A stretch of DNA of 18,788 bases from Euryarchaeota archaeon UBA124 (GTDB lineage: Archaea > Thermoplasmatota > Poseidoniia > Poseidoniales > Poseidoniaceae): the NCBI GenBank assembly GCA_002502215.1, contig DAPT01000012.1, positions 1 through 18,788 of the forward strand. The letters are read 5' to 3'. Of this stretch, positions 1 to 6,663 are shown one piece after another. The notes under the pieces are model-generated. The model saw nothing but the letters and a program-made list of their open reading frames with translations, was not told where the DNA came from and did not search any database. Made by a program: the position numbers and the translations under genes. Positions within the stretch are counted from its first letter, which is position 1. Each line of letters opens with the position of its first letter.

Positions 1-1749
1 GAAGTCCAATCAATTGCTGTGCCCTTTGAGGACCGTCGCCGATGGTCGTTGACCAAAGAGGAATGTGTCGAATTAGCGCACATGGCTTTGAAAATCGAGG
101 ACTATTTCCAACGGCCCATGGACATTGAGTGGGCGAAGGACGGTATCACCGAGGAATTGTACATCGTCCAAGCCCGGCCTGAGACGATTCATTCGAGAGC
201 CCGCAGCAACAAGATGACAATTTACAAGATCGACGAAATAATGGCTCAGCAACTGAAGGATAACGGGCGGGTCATGGCAACTGGCCAAGCCGTCGGTAAA
301 CGCATCGGGAGCGGCAAAGTTCGTCTGTATCGCACGTACGGTGAGGTGCTGGAAGGGAAGCGAGAACTTCGAAAAATGCTGGACAGCGGCATGACCAGAG
401 AAGAGATTTCACCAGAACTTTCGGTGTTTGACGAAGGGGATGTACTCGTTACCGAGATGACCACACCCGACTGGGAACCGTTGATGAAACAAGCCTCCCT
501 CATCATCACTCGCAAGGGGGGGCGAACATCTCACGCTGCGATAATCGCTCGGGAATTTGGTATTCCTGCCATCGTCGGGTGCTCCGATGCCATGGATCTC
601 CCCAACTACGGGCAGGTCACAGGTAGTTGCGCAGAAGGCGATGTTGGTTACGTTTACTCCGGTGACGTTCCATTCGAAATCGAAGAGGTATCCTTCGATG
701 AATCTCTAGAACTGAAGACCAAAATCAAGCTAAACGTTGGATTCCCGACCAAATCCCTAGCAGATTCACGCCTTCCAGTTGACGGGGTTGGTCTTGCAAG
801 AATCGAATTTATTCTCTCTTCTGAACTAGGAATTCACCCTCTCGCCTTTGTCCACCACGCCGCCATGAAAACCTACGTGGAAACAGGCTCACTCCCAGAG
901 GCGTTGAAACCCTATCAGGAATCTTTTGCTGCTGCTGACATTAACGAGGTTCGAACCTTGGTTGAATCGCTGGACAGCCGAGCTTGGGCGTATGAAGACA
1001 AGGCAGACCTGTTTATCGACAAGCTTCGCGAGGGGGTTGGACTCATCTGCGCCGCCTTTCATCCTCGCCCAGTCCTGGTACGTCTTTCAGATTTCAAATC
1101 CAACGAGTACCGAGAGTTGCTTGGTGGCTCCATATTCGAACCCGTTGAGGAAAACCCGATGATTGCTTGGCGCGGAGCATCTCGATATTTGGATGAGAAG
1201 TTCCGTCCGGCATTTGAAATGGAAATCGCAGCAATGAAGTCGGTAAAATACGACTTTGGTTTGGACAATTTGCAATTGATGATTCCATTCTGCAGGACCC
1301 CCGAGGAAGGGGAAATGGTCAAGAATCTTCTTGAAGAAAATCACATCGGTCCATCGTCAGGTACGGAGTTGTTCGTGATGGTTGAACTGCCTTCAAATGC
1401 GATTGAGGCCGATCGTTTCATGGGCATGATGGACCTTGCCGGCGGATCGATTGGCTCCAACGACCTCGTGCAGACCGTTTATGCGGTTTCTCGTGACGAC
1501 TTAGAGGGGTATCAAAACCCGGTTGACGCTCGATCACCGGCTGTGAAATCGATGATTCGGGACATTGTCTCAAAGTTCAACGCCAAGGGCCTTGAAATTG
1601 GAATTTGCGGTCAAGCGCCATCTGATTTCCCCGACGAGTACCCACCGTTTCTGATCGATTGCGGTATCACCAGCATTTCAGTCACCCCCGACACAGCCCT
1701 TGCAGTGAAGAGGACCGTCGCTCAGGCAGAACGAGATGCAGGCGTGTGA
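1..1749 (+). CDS. ppsA: Phosphoenolpyruvate synthase, C-terminal part (5' end outside window)
   Basis: Phosphoenolpyruvate synthase (pyruvate, water dikinase) converts pyruvate and ATP to PEP, AMP and phosphate, the entry to gluconeogenesis from pyruvate. The frame is open from base 1, so the apparent start at base 19 is internal and the gene is cut by the window edge. About 582 residues remain. Counting from base 1, the swivelling phosphohistidine domain is clear: GGRTSHAAIIARE, with the phosphorylated His at residue 178 (bases 532-534). In E. coli PpsA this His is residue 421, so roughly 240 residues of the ATP-grasp domain lie upstream. The PEP/pyruvate-binding TIM barrel follows, with GLARIEFIL, GSNDLVQ and the active-site cysteine loop GICGQAPSD (Cys at residue 536). 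The C terminus looks complete. It converges on the fumarase gene with a 26-base gap. The family call is firm; pyruvate phosphate dikinase is less likely given PpsA-like signatures. Confidence 0.95.
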   Translation, partial: EVQSIAVPFEDRRRWSLTKEECVELAHMALKIEDYFQRPMDIEWAKDGITEELYIVQARPETIHSRARSNKMTIYKIDEIMAQQLKDNGRVMATGQAVGKRIGSGKVRLYRTYGEVLEGKRELRKMLDSGMTREEISPELSVFDEGDVLVTEMTTPDWEPLMKQASLIITRKGGRTSHAAIIAREFGIPAIVGCSDAMDLPNYGQVTGSCAEGDVGYVYSGDVPFEIEEVSFDESLELKTKIKLNVGFPTKSLADSRLPVDGVGLARIEFILSSELGIHPLAFVHHAAMKTYVETGSLPEALKPYQESFAAADINEVRTLVESLDSRAWAYEDKADLFIDKLREGVGLICAAFHPRPVLVRLSDFKSNEYRELLGGSIFEPVEENPMIAWRGASRYLDEKFRPAFEMEIAAMKSVKYDFGLDNLQLMIPFCRTPEEGEMVKNLLEENHIGPSSGTELFVMVELPSNAIEADRFMGMMDLAGGSIGSNDLVQTVYAVSRDDLEGYQNPVDARSPAVKSMIRDIVSKFNAKGLEIGICGQAPSDFPDEYPPFLIDCGITSISVTPDTALAVKRTVAQAERDAGV

Positions 1750-1775
1750 AGGATTGACAATGTTGGCAAGAGAAA

Positions 1776-3371
1776 TCATGCAGGGCTAGTCATATCTTCC
1801 GGCCGAACCCATTCGTCGAATTCTTCGTTAGTTACATACCCTAACTCGAGGGCGGAAGCCCGAAGCGTTAGTCCTTTTTCGTGGGCATTCTTCGCGATCT
1901 TTGCGGCTTTATCGTAACCGATATGGTTGTTCAATGCAGTGACCAGCATCAATGAATTATCGAGATGCTTCTGAATATTCTCCCTGTTGGCTTCCAACCC
2001 ATCGATGCATCGCTCACCAAAAGCGTTGCAGGAATCGCTGAGAATCCGAAGACTGTGCAAGAGATTGTGAATCATCATTGGCTTGAACACATTTAATTCG
2101 AAGTTACCTTGACTTCCTCCGATTGTGATCGCAGTGTGGTTGCCCATAACCTGACAGCAAACCATGGTCAATGCCTCGGACTGTGTCGGGTTGACTTTGC
2201 CTGGCATGATACTACTACCTGGTTCGTTTGCAGGCAATGCAAGTTCACCAATACCGCATCGAGGGCCTGATCCTAACCAGCGCATGTCATTGGCGATTTT
2301 CATCAGGCTGGCTGCGAGCGTGTTGAGAGCTCCACTCGCAGCAACAATGGCGTCATGGGCTGCGAGTTGTGCGAATTTATTCTCTGCGCTGACGAAAGGA
2401 AGCTGTGTACGATTCGCAATTTCCTCGGCTACGAGCGCTGCAAATTCTGGATGAGAATTTAATCCGGTCCCGACAGCTGTTCCTCCGAGTGCAAGTTCAA
2501 ACAAATCCTTCTGAGCAAATTCAATCCGTCGAAGATCGGCTTCAAGCATGTGGACATATCCACTAAACTCCTGCCCGAGCGTTAATGGTGTAGCATCCAT
2601 CAAATGCGTTCGACCAATCTTTACAATGTCGTTGAACTCTTTCTGTTTCCTGCTCAATTTACGCTTCAGTTCGCGGACGGACTTGAGGAGCCTGTGTTCA
2701 ATTTCTTCGGCTGCAGCAATGTGCATCGCAGTCGGAAACGTGTCATTGGACGACTGTCCTTTGTTGACATGATCGTTCGGATGAACAGGTGATTTGCTAC
2801 CAAGAACGCCACCAGCCATCTCGATGGCACGATTTGCAATGACTTCGTTGGTGTTCATGTTGGTTTGTGTACCTGAACCGGTTTGCCAAATCCGTAATGG
2901 AAAATGGGCGTCCAGATCTCCGTGCATGACTTCCTCGCCCGCATCAACAATCCAATCAGCAATCTCTCGATCGAGAACACCAAGATCACGGTTTGTGCGA
3001 GCTGCTGCAAGCTTGAGAATACCAAAGGCACGGATGAGCGGGCGGGGCATGACATCATCGCCGATGTCAAAATTCACCAATGAGCGTGCGGTTTGGCAAC
3101 CATAGTATGTGTCTCCAGGGACCTTCATTTCGCCCATTGTGTCGGTCTCAATTCGGAAATCAAGATTGGATTGAGGCGAACGCACATTTGGTTCACGACT
3201 TTGTTGCTGATAGGTCCCTTTGATGTCAAGCCGATTACGAATGGCTTGAACAATCCACGCACTCCGCCCCTTTGTCTTCCCTCCACCTGTCCAGCGATCG
3301 AGTTCTTGTGCGACATCTTCTGGAATGCTGACGGAGACGATGCGGCGGTCCCCAATGTTGTGTTTTGCCAT
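1776..3371 (-). CDS. fumC: Class II fumarase with N-terminal ribbon-helix-helix DNA-binding domain
   Basis: The main domain is a class II fumarate hydratase (fumarate + water to L-malate, TCA cycle; homotetramer in the family). It begins near residue 71 and carries the hallmark motifs: [19 protein letters not shown] (164-182), [11 protein letters not shown] with the proton-relay His256, and the signature loop [11 protein letters not shown] with the catalytic serine at 386/387. At 531 residues it is about 65 longer than E. coli FumC (467). The excess is N-terminal: residues 8-50 read as a CopG/MetJ-type ribbon-helix-helix, with beta strand RIVSVSIP, helix [10 protein letters not shown], a glycine/lysine turn and helix [13 protein letters not shown], then a Gln/Ser-rich linker. 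There is no ATG, GTG or TTG between the linker and the fumarase core that keeps its conserved first strand (FRIETD), and no stop in between, so one fused protein is the simplest reading. The ATG at 3371 has a TATA-like box about 26 bases upstream. Transcription factor plus enzyme in one chain recalls PutA. Confidence 0.93.
   Translation of the reverse strand: MAKHNIGDRRIVSVSIPEDVAQELDRWTGGGKTKGRSAWIVQAIRNRLDIKGTYQQQSREPNVRSPQSNLDFRIETDTMGEMKVPGDTYYGCQTARSLVNFDIGDDVMPRPLIRAFGILKLAAARTNRDLGVLDREIADWIVDAGEEVMHGDLDAHFPLRIWQTGSGTQTNMNTNEVIANRAIEMAGGVLGSKSPVHPNDHVNKGQSSNDTFPTAMHIAAAEEIEHRLLKSVRELKRKLSRKQKEFNDIVKIGRTHLMDATPLTLGQEFSGYVHMLEADLRRIEFAQKDLFELALGGTAVGTGLNSHPEFAALVAEEIANRTQLPFVSAENKFAQLAAHDAIVAASGALNTLAASLMKIANDMRWLGSGPRCGIGELALPANEPGSSIMPGKVNPTQSEALTMVCCQVMGNHTAITIGGSQGNFELNVFKPMMIHNLLHSLRILSDSCNAFGERCIDGLEANRENIQKHLDNSLMLVTALNNHIGYDKAAKIAKNAHEKGLTLRASALELGYVTNEEFDEWVRPEDMTSPA
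3222..3350 (-). other. Ribbon-helix-helix domain fused to fumarase
   Basis: Residues 8-50 of the fumarase chain fit the RHH_1 pattern: an alternating polar/hydrophobic strand RIVSVSIPE, an amphipathic helix with Val/Leu/Trp core positions, the K-G-R-S helix cap, and a second helix with Ile/Ala/Ile/Leu core. In RHH proteins the paired strands of a dimer read the DNA major groove; here strand residues R10, V12, V14 and S15 would be the ones nearest the bases. This is a sequence-pattern assignment without a profile search. Confidence 0.8.
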
Positions 3372-3373
3372 GT

Positions 3374-3401
3374 TTATTAAACAATAAAGGCAGTTATTAA
3401 A
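3374..3401. repeat. Two identical 8-bp direct repeats (possible operator) before the fusion fumarase
   Basis: TTATTAAA occurs at 3374-3381 and again at 3394-3401 on the plus strand, a centre-to-centre distance of 20 bp or about two helical turns. The outer copy overlaps the TATA-like box, and the inner copy lies 3 bases from the fumarase ATG. Ribbon-helix-helix repressors often bind tandem short sites on one DNA face, so this is a candidate autoregulatory operator. AT-rich promoter DNA can also give such repeats by chance. Confidence 0.35.
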
Positions 3402-3402
3402 T
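3394..3402 (-). promoter_or_regulatory. TATA-like box of the fumarase gene
   Basis: On the minus strand the stretch reads ATTTAATAA, centred about 26-27 bases before the ATG at 3371. That is the spacing expected between an archaeal TATA box and the transcription start, so the transcript would be leaderless or nearly so. No Shine-Dalgarno sequence is visible before the ATG, which agrees. On the plus strand the same bases are also AT-rich and could serve the divergent membrane-protein gene. Confidence 0.45.
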
Positions 3403-3464
3403 CAATCCACAAGAGACTCTTGTCCAAGAAATCAACTGATAAACCTCCTTCATGTAGGGATGTC

Positions 3465-3851
3465 ATGGATGAAAAGTCAGACTTCTTACCAAATCTAACG
3501 GTTGCTTATGGAATTGTTCTTACTCTGTGGGGCTTAATTGTAACTGGAATATCTGAATCACAGTCGATTTCTTCATTTGCACCAGCGCTGTTTGGCTTAC
3601 CTCTTCTGGTTTCAGGAGAAATGGCCAGAACCCCCGGTGGAAACCGAAAACTCTGGATGCATGTTGCGGTTACATTCGGTTTACTGGCAGCTCTCGGAGG
3701 GACGCGTTTCTTCATGGTCATGTCCGATGGTCTCGACTATGCATCGACTTCTATGCTTATGATGTTCCTTACAGGAAGTGCGTATACTGCTCTTTGCGTT
3801 CGCTCGTTTATTGCAGCACGAAAAGCCCGAGAAGACGCAATTGAAGGCTGA
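3465..3851 (+). CDS. Small four-helix membrane protein, unknown function
   Basis: I do not recognise the family. From the ATG at 3465 the product is 128 residues with four hydrophobic stretches: about NLTVAYGIVLTLWGLIVTGI, SSFAPALFGLPLLVSGEM, HVAVTFGLLAALGG, and SMLMMFLTGSAYTALCVRSF. A basic tail (AARKAREDAIEG) follows, suggesting a cytoplasmic C terminus. An in-frame TTG at 3420 would add 15 polar residues (143 in all). The ATG is preferred because it starts just before the first helix and has AGGGA four bases upstream, while the TTG has no support. The gene diverges from the fusion fumarase. Its stop TGA abuts the stop of the convergent coiled-coil gene, the two forming TGATCA. No catalytic or metal-binding motif is apparent. 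Confidence 0.75.
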   Translation: MDEKSDFLPNLTVAYGIVLTLWGLIVTGISESQSISSFAPALFGLPLLVSGEMARTPGGNRKLWMHVAVTFGLLAALGGTRFFMVMSDGLDYASTSMLMMFLTGSAYTALCVRSFIAARKAREDAIEG

Positions 3852-4112
3852 TCAGAATTTACGTCGGCCTTTTACGGTAGGTGCCGAAGTGTTGGTGACA
3901 TCAAAGTCGTCATCTTCTTCGTCAACTTTGACCGAAACATCGATTTTGACATCCCGAGCAGTGCCTTGTTTGGCTTCCATCTTGTCGATGGTCTTCATGA
4001 GCATAGCAAATTCCAATTCAAGGTCTTCGAGTGCGTCGCTTAATTTCTCAATTTGTCCGGCGAGACGCTGAGCGATTTTACGAGCCTTTGACAAGGTTCG
4101 ATCATTTCCCAT
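3852..4112 (-). CDS. Small coiled-coil protein, unknown function
   Basis: The 86-residue product is almost entirely charged and helical. Residues 8-48 show heptad-like spacing of Leu, Ile, Ala and Met (ARKIAQRLAGQIEKLSDALEDLELEF) and probably form a coiled coil. A short linker leads to an acidic stretch (VDEEDDDFDV) and a basic C-terminal tip (KGRRKF). There is no membrane segment or enzyme motif. It is the third gene of a minus-strand run, starting 23 bases after the isoaspartyl peptidase stop, so co-transcription is likely. The acidic/basic tail could mediate protein or nucleic acid contacts, but that is a guess. The ATG at 4112 is the only start that keeps the whole helix. Confidence 0.72.
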   Translation of the reverse strand: MGNDRTLSKARKIAQRLAGQIEKLSDALEDLELEFAMLMKTIDKMEAKQGTARDVKIDVSVKVDEEDDDFDVTNTSAPTVKGRRKF

Positions 4113-4135
4113 GAAAGGGTCGTTTCATCAATTGA

Positions 4136-5107
4136 TTATGAATCCATCGAATCCAAATCAACATCGTTTGGACCAATTCCAACGGTGATTTCTCCATTCT
4201 TCCAGACCCCTCGATACATGAGCATGGTCTGGAATGGAGTTGCAACTTCGCCTTTGGCGGTAACTGCGATGACGCCTCCTCTACCACCAATGGGTTCCAC
4301 GGCGCCGAGAACATCAGAACACGCTTCGTCAAGCGTCAGCCCAGATTCGAATTTTGAAGCAAGCCTGTGAGCAGCACATGTTCGGATGAAAGCCTCGCCC
4401 ACGCCTGTGCACGACACAGCGATGTGTTGGTCGGCCCACGTACCTGCGCCAATGATCGGTGTGTCTCCAATTCTTCCTTTTGGTTTGCCAGTCATTCCCC
4501 CCGTCGAGGTCGCAGCAGCCACGTTACCATCCTTGTCAAGAGCGACTGCACCTACAGTGCCCATTTCCTCAAGATCGTGATCGAGGACTGAATCGTCCTC
4601 ATCGGTGGCACCAGGTCGAGCGTTTTGTTCTCTCCATCGGTCCCATTGTTTTTGTCGCAGGTCAGTGACGAGCCAGGATGGTTTGACTTCTTCGACGCCA
4701 TTGTTGATCGCGAATACATCGGCTGCTTCACTGTTGAGCATAACCGGCCAACCTTGTTTCAGAATACAATTAGCCGCACGAATAGGGTGGCGTATTCGAC
4801 GCACGTTGACCACCGAGCCTGCAGCGCCATCGGACCCGTTCATAATCGAGGCGTCCATTGTTACCGTTCCATCCTCATCCAAGACCGAGCCAATTCCAGC
4901 ATTGAACAGCGGTTCATTCTCCATCAACTCAACAGCCACCGTTACGGCTTCAAGCGCACCGATTGAGCCAGAATCCAGAGCATCTCCAATTAACTGCAAG
5001 ACATTGCGCATGCAGCGAATTCGCTCAGGATCAAGTGAGTTTAAACCTCGCCAAGGTCCATCACCCCCAGCCCCACCATGAATGGCGAGAATTGTCATTA
5101 CGTTCAC
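4136..5107 (-). CDS. Isoaspartyl peptidase / plant-type L-asparaginase (Ntn hydrolase)
   Basis: This 323-residue protein belongs to the T2 family of N-terminal-nucleophile hydrolases, which remove isoaspartyl residues from the ends of peptides and also hydrolyse L-asparagine or, in relatives, glycosylasparagine. The start shows the family's IHGGAGG (9-15). FNAGIGSVLDEDGTVTMDASIM (68-89) is the conserved small-residue core of the alpha subunit. The autocleavage site is EMGTVGAVALD, so Thr184 should become the nucleophile of the beta subunit after self-processing; STGGMTGKPKGRIGDTPIIGAGTWAD follows and lines the active site. The acidic linker before Thr184 is the usual variable loop. The GTG start overlaps the cyclophilin stop in a 4-base GTGA, which favours 5107 over the ATG three codons later (5098). 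Translational coupling with the cyclophilin is therefore likely. Substrate preference cannot be settled from sequence alone. Confidence 0.92.
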   Translation of the reverse strand: MNVMTILAIHGGAGGDGPWRGLNSLDPERIRCMRNVLQLIGDALDSGSIGALEAVTVAVELMENEPLFNAGIGSVLDEDGTVTMDASIMNGSDGAAGSVVNVRRIRHPIRAANCILKQGWPVMLNSEAADVFAINNGVEEVKPSWLVTDLRQKQWDRWREQNARPGATDEDDSVLDHDLEEMGTVGAVALDKDGNVAAATSTGGMTGKPKGRIGDTPIIGAGTWADQHIAVSCTGVGEAFIRTCAAHRLASKFESGLTLDEACSDVLGAVEPIGGRGGVIAVTAKGEVATPFQTMLMYRGVWKNGEITVGIGPNDVDLDSMDS

Positions 5108-5586
5108 TCAACAACTGAACAGCGGATGATTTGTTGAGGCTGAGCCGGGCGGTCACCAGGAAGCTTTTGGCAGCGCTCGATTGATTGAACAACATCCATT
5201 CCTTCCGAAACGTGACCAAAGACTGCGTGGTTTCCATTGAGCCATGGTGTTGCAACGGTGGTAAGGAAAAATTGGGAGCCGCCAGTATTCCGTCCGGCAT
5301 TGGCCATTGAAAGTACACCGGGCTTGTCGTGTTTGAGACCAAGAGCGGATGCTTCACAAGGAATTTTCCACCCAGGTCCGCCGGTTCCTGCACGTCGAGA
5401 CATTGGATCTTTGGAATGCGGGCAACCGCCCTGAATCATGAAATCTTCGATGACACGATGAAAGTGCAATCCGTCGTAGAACCCGTCGGAGACGAGTTTA
5501 ACGAAATTCGCTACCGTGTCCGGAGCGCTTCCGTGAAAAAGTTCGATGGTTATGTTCCCTGCTGATGTCTCCATAAGTACGTGCAT
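5104..5586 (-). CDS. Cyclophilin-type peptidyl-prolyl cis-trans isomerase
   Basis: A 160-residue single-domain cyclophilin, which catalyses cis-trans isomerisation of peptide bonds before proline during folding. The active-site elements are present: FHRVIEDFMIQGG (42-54) with the catalytic Arg44, Phe49 and Gln52; NTGGSQFF (100-107) with Gln105; and the substrate-pocket WLNGNHAVFG (115-124). There is no signal peptide or membrane segment, so it should act in the cytoplasm. Its short length and PHSKDP loop resemble the bacterial PpiB-like group also found in many archaea. ATG at 5586 is used; the ATG four codons downstream (5574) is an equally possible start and would remove only MHVL. It is the first gene of the minus-strand run with the isoaspartyl peptidase, overlapping it by 4 bases. 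Confidence 0.94.
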   Translation of the reverse strand: MHVLMETSAGNITIELFHGSAPDTVANFVKLVSDGFYDGLHFHRVIEDFMIQGGCPHSKDPMSRRAGTGGPGWKIPCEASALGLKHDKPGVLSMANAGRNTGGSQFFLTTVATPWLNGNHAVFGHVSEGMDVVQSIERCQKLPGDRPAQPQQIIRCSVVE

Positions 5587-5741
5587 GCAACGACCATGTG
5601 GAGGGACTTCAAGAGCGTTTGCTTAGTACATTCTTTCATCCAACGACTCGATACGCTGTCCATTATGTGATACATTTTGACTGCAGGAATGCATCAAAAC
5701 AAAAACCACACCTTCATGAACAGAAGCCCAATGTTGGTTTT
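5587..5741. other. Longest intergenic stretch: divergent region between cyclophilin and peroxidase
   Basis: This region must hold the promoters of the divergent cyclophilin operon and the glutathione peroxidase gene. The plus-strand frame happens to be open across it from a GTG at 5598, but the encoded 48 residues show no conservation with peroxidases. An AT-rich TGATACATTTT at about 5667-5677 is a possible promoter element for the peroxidase. I see no strong inverted repeat or RNA structure. Confidence 0.4.
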
Positions 5742-6197
5742 ATGGCCGACTTGAGAGATATTGAAATCGAGACCATCGAAGGGGACAAAACCACCTTGCG
5801 CAATCTCAATGGGAGCACATATCTCATCATCAACGTAGCAAGTGCGTGCGGTTTCACTTCGCAGTACAAAGGCCTGCAGGCTTTGTACGAGGCAAAGAAA
5901 TCTGAAGGTCTGGTTGTCGTCGGGTTCCCTTGCAATCAATTCGGTGGTCAAGAACCTGGGACACATCAAGAAATTGCTTCATTCTGCGAAGCAAAGTACG
6001 GTGTAACGTTCCCAATGATGGCCAAAATTGAGGTGAACGGAGACAACAAGCATCCCCTGTTTGCTGAACTCTGCAAGGTTCCAGATCACGAAGGCAGAGA
6101 GGCCATCAAGTGGAATTTCAACAAATTCATTGTGCGTGAGGATGGTTCAGTTGAGCGCTATTCTCACCGAACGGCTCCCTCAGATTTACCACTTTAA
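5742..6197 (+). CDS. Cysteine glutathione peroxidase-family peroxidase (probably thioredoxin-dependent)
   Basis: The 151-residue product is a thioredoxin-fold peroxidase of the glutathione peroxidase family, which reduces hydrogen peroxide and organic or lipid hydroperoxides. The catalytic tetrad is complete: Cys36 in NVASACGFTSQY (a cysteine where animal enzymes have selenocysteine), Gln70 in FGGQEPG, and Trp124-Asn125 in KWNFNKF. Further cysteines at 64 (FPCNQF) and 82 (SFCEAKYG) sit where non-animal GPx proteins have a resolving cysteine, so thioredoxin is the likelier reductant than glutathione. The ATG at 5742 gives the family's usual N terminus and length (about 160 residues); the frame extends to a GTG at 5598 but the extra 48 residues look non-coding. 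No signal peptide is present. A cysteine-cluster gene follows after 28 bases on the same strand. Confidence 0.93.
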   Translation: MADLRDIEIETIEGDKTTLRNLNGSTYLIINVASACGFTSQYKGLQALYEAKKSEGLVVVGFPCNQFGGQEPGTHQEIASFCEAKYGVTFPMMAKIEVNGDNKHPLFAELCKVPDHEGREAIKWNFNKFIVREDGSVERYSHRTAPSDLPL

Positions 6198-6209
6198 TCG
6201 TAAATTTTT
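6193..6209 (+). promoter_or_regulatory. AT-rich spacer: possible TATA box or T-rich terminator
   Basis: Between the peroxidase stop and the next ATG at 6226 lies TTTAATCGTAAATTTTT. Its first part is about 30 bases before the ATG, suitable for an archaeal TATA box of a leaderless transcript. The TTTTT at 6205-6209 could equally end transcription of the peroxidase gene. The sequence does not decide between them. Confidence 0.3.
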
Positions 6210-6225
6210 CTGAGAATCTTCCCCG

Positions 6226-6663
6226 ATGTTCAAATGGGAAGCCGTACCCGTTCGAGGCATGGTTACGCAACTTCCATGCATTCCGACAGGATGCTCAGCA
6301 TGTTGTCGAGAAACGACCATGCCTGTGACCGAGGCAGAGGCCAAGCGCCTCTCTCGTCGTACCGGAATGCAGCTTGACTCCTTCACATGGGAGAACAACG
6401 GTATTCTTACTCTTCTCAATGATGAGAAGACACGCGCGTGCGTATTTCTCTTAACAGCGAGTTCCGATGTTAACGCAGAAGGGGTTTGTTCCGTTTACGA
6501 AGTGCGTCCTGAGGGCTGTCGAAAATACCCCATCGTTTTGAATCCGAAAGATGAAGCTATTTTGGATGAGGGATGCCCGCATCGTGAAAATTTCCCAGAA
6601 CCAAGCGAATCTGACGCAATTGAGTTACTCAACCTCGAGGAGCGTTTGTTGCGAAAACAATAA
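6226..6663 (+). CDS. YkgJ-family cysteine cluster protein
   Basis: A 145-residue soluble protein of the YkgJ/UPF0153 type (zinc- or iron-chelating cysteine-cluster family; biochemical role unestablished). The diagnostic N-terminal cluster is PCIPTGCSACC (Cys18, 23, 26, 27). It is followed by Cys72 (ACVFL), Cys88 (GVCSVYEVRPEGCRKYP, also Cys98) and Cys117 (EGCPHR), eight cysteines in all. The CSVYxxRPxxCRxYP block is typical of the family and suggests bound metal, perhaps an iron-sulfur cluster. The C terminus is an acidic helix. The ATG at 6226 retains all motifs; an ATG at 6259 would start only six residues before the first cysteine. It may share a transcript with the peroxidase upstream, and its last 35 bases overlap the convergent tRNA methyltransferase gene. 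Confidence 0.87.
   Translation: MFKWEAVPVRGMVTQLPCIPTGCSACCRETTMPVTEAEAKRLSRRTGMQLDSFTWENNGILTLLNDEKTRACVFLLTASSDVNAEGVCSVYEVRPEGCRKYPIVLNPKDEAILDEGCPHRENFPEPSESDAIELLNLEERLLRKQ

Noticed and set aside
516..522. Run of seven G in the PEP synthase phosphohistidine loop
   Set aside because: It encodes the expected GGR of the conserved motif in frame, so there is no sign of a frameshift or programmed slippage.
2794..3105. Open frames on the plus strand across the fumarase gene
   Set aside because: They mirror the codon pattern of a clearly conserved gene on the other strand and show no domain features.
4127..4136. Perfect 10-bp palindrome ATCAATTGAT at the isoaspartyl peptidase stop
   Set aside because: Short, with no loop, T-run or second copy noticed; likely chance.
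5598..5741. N-terminal 48-residue extension of the peroxidase from a GTG at 5598
   Set aside because: The residues look non-coding, the family starts near the ATG at 5742, and the extension would occupy the shared divergent promoter region.
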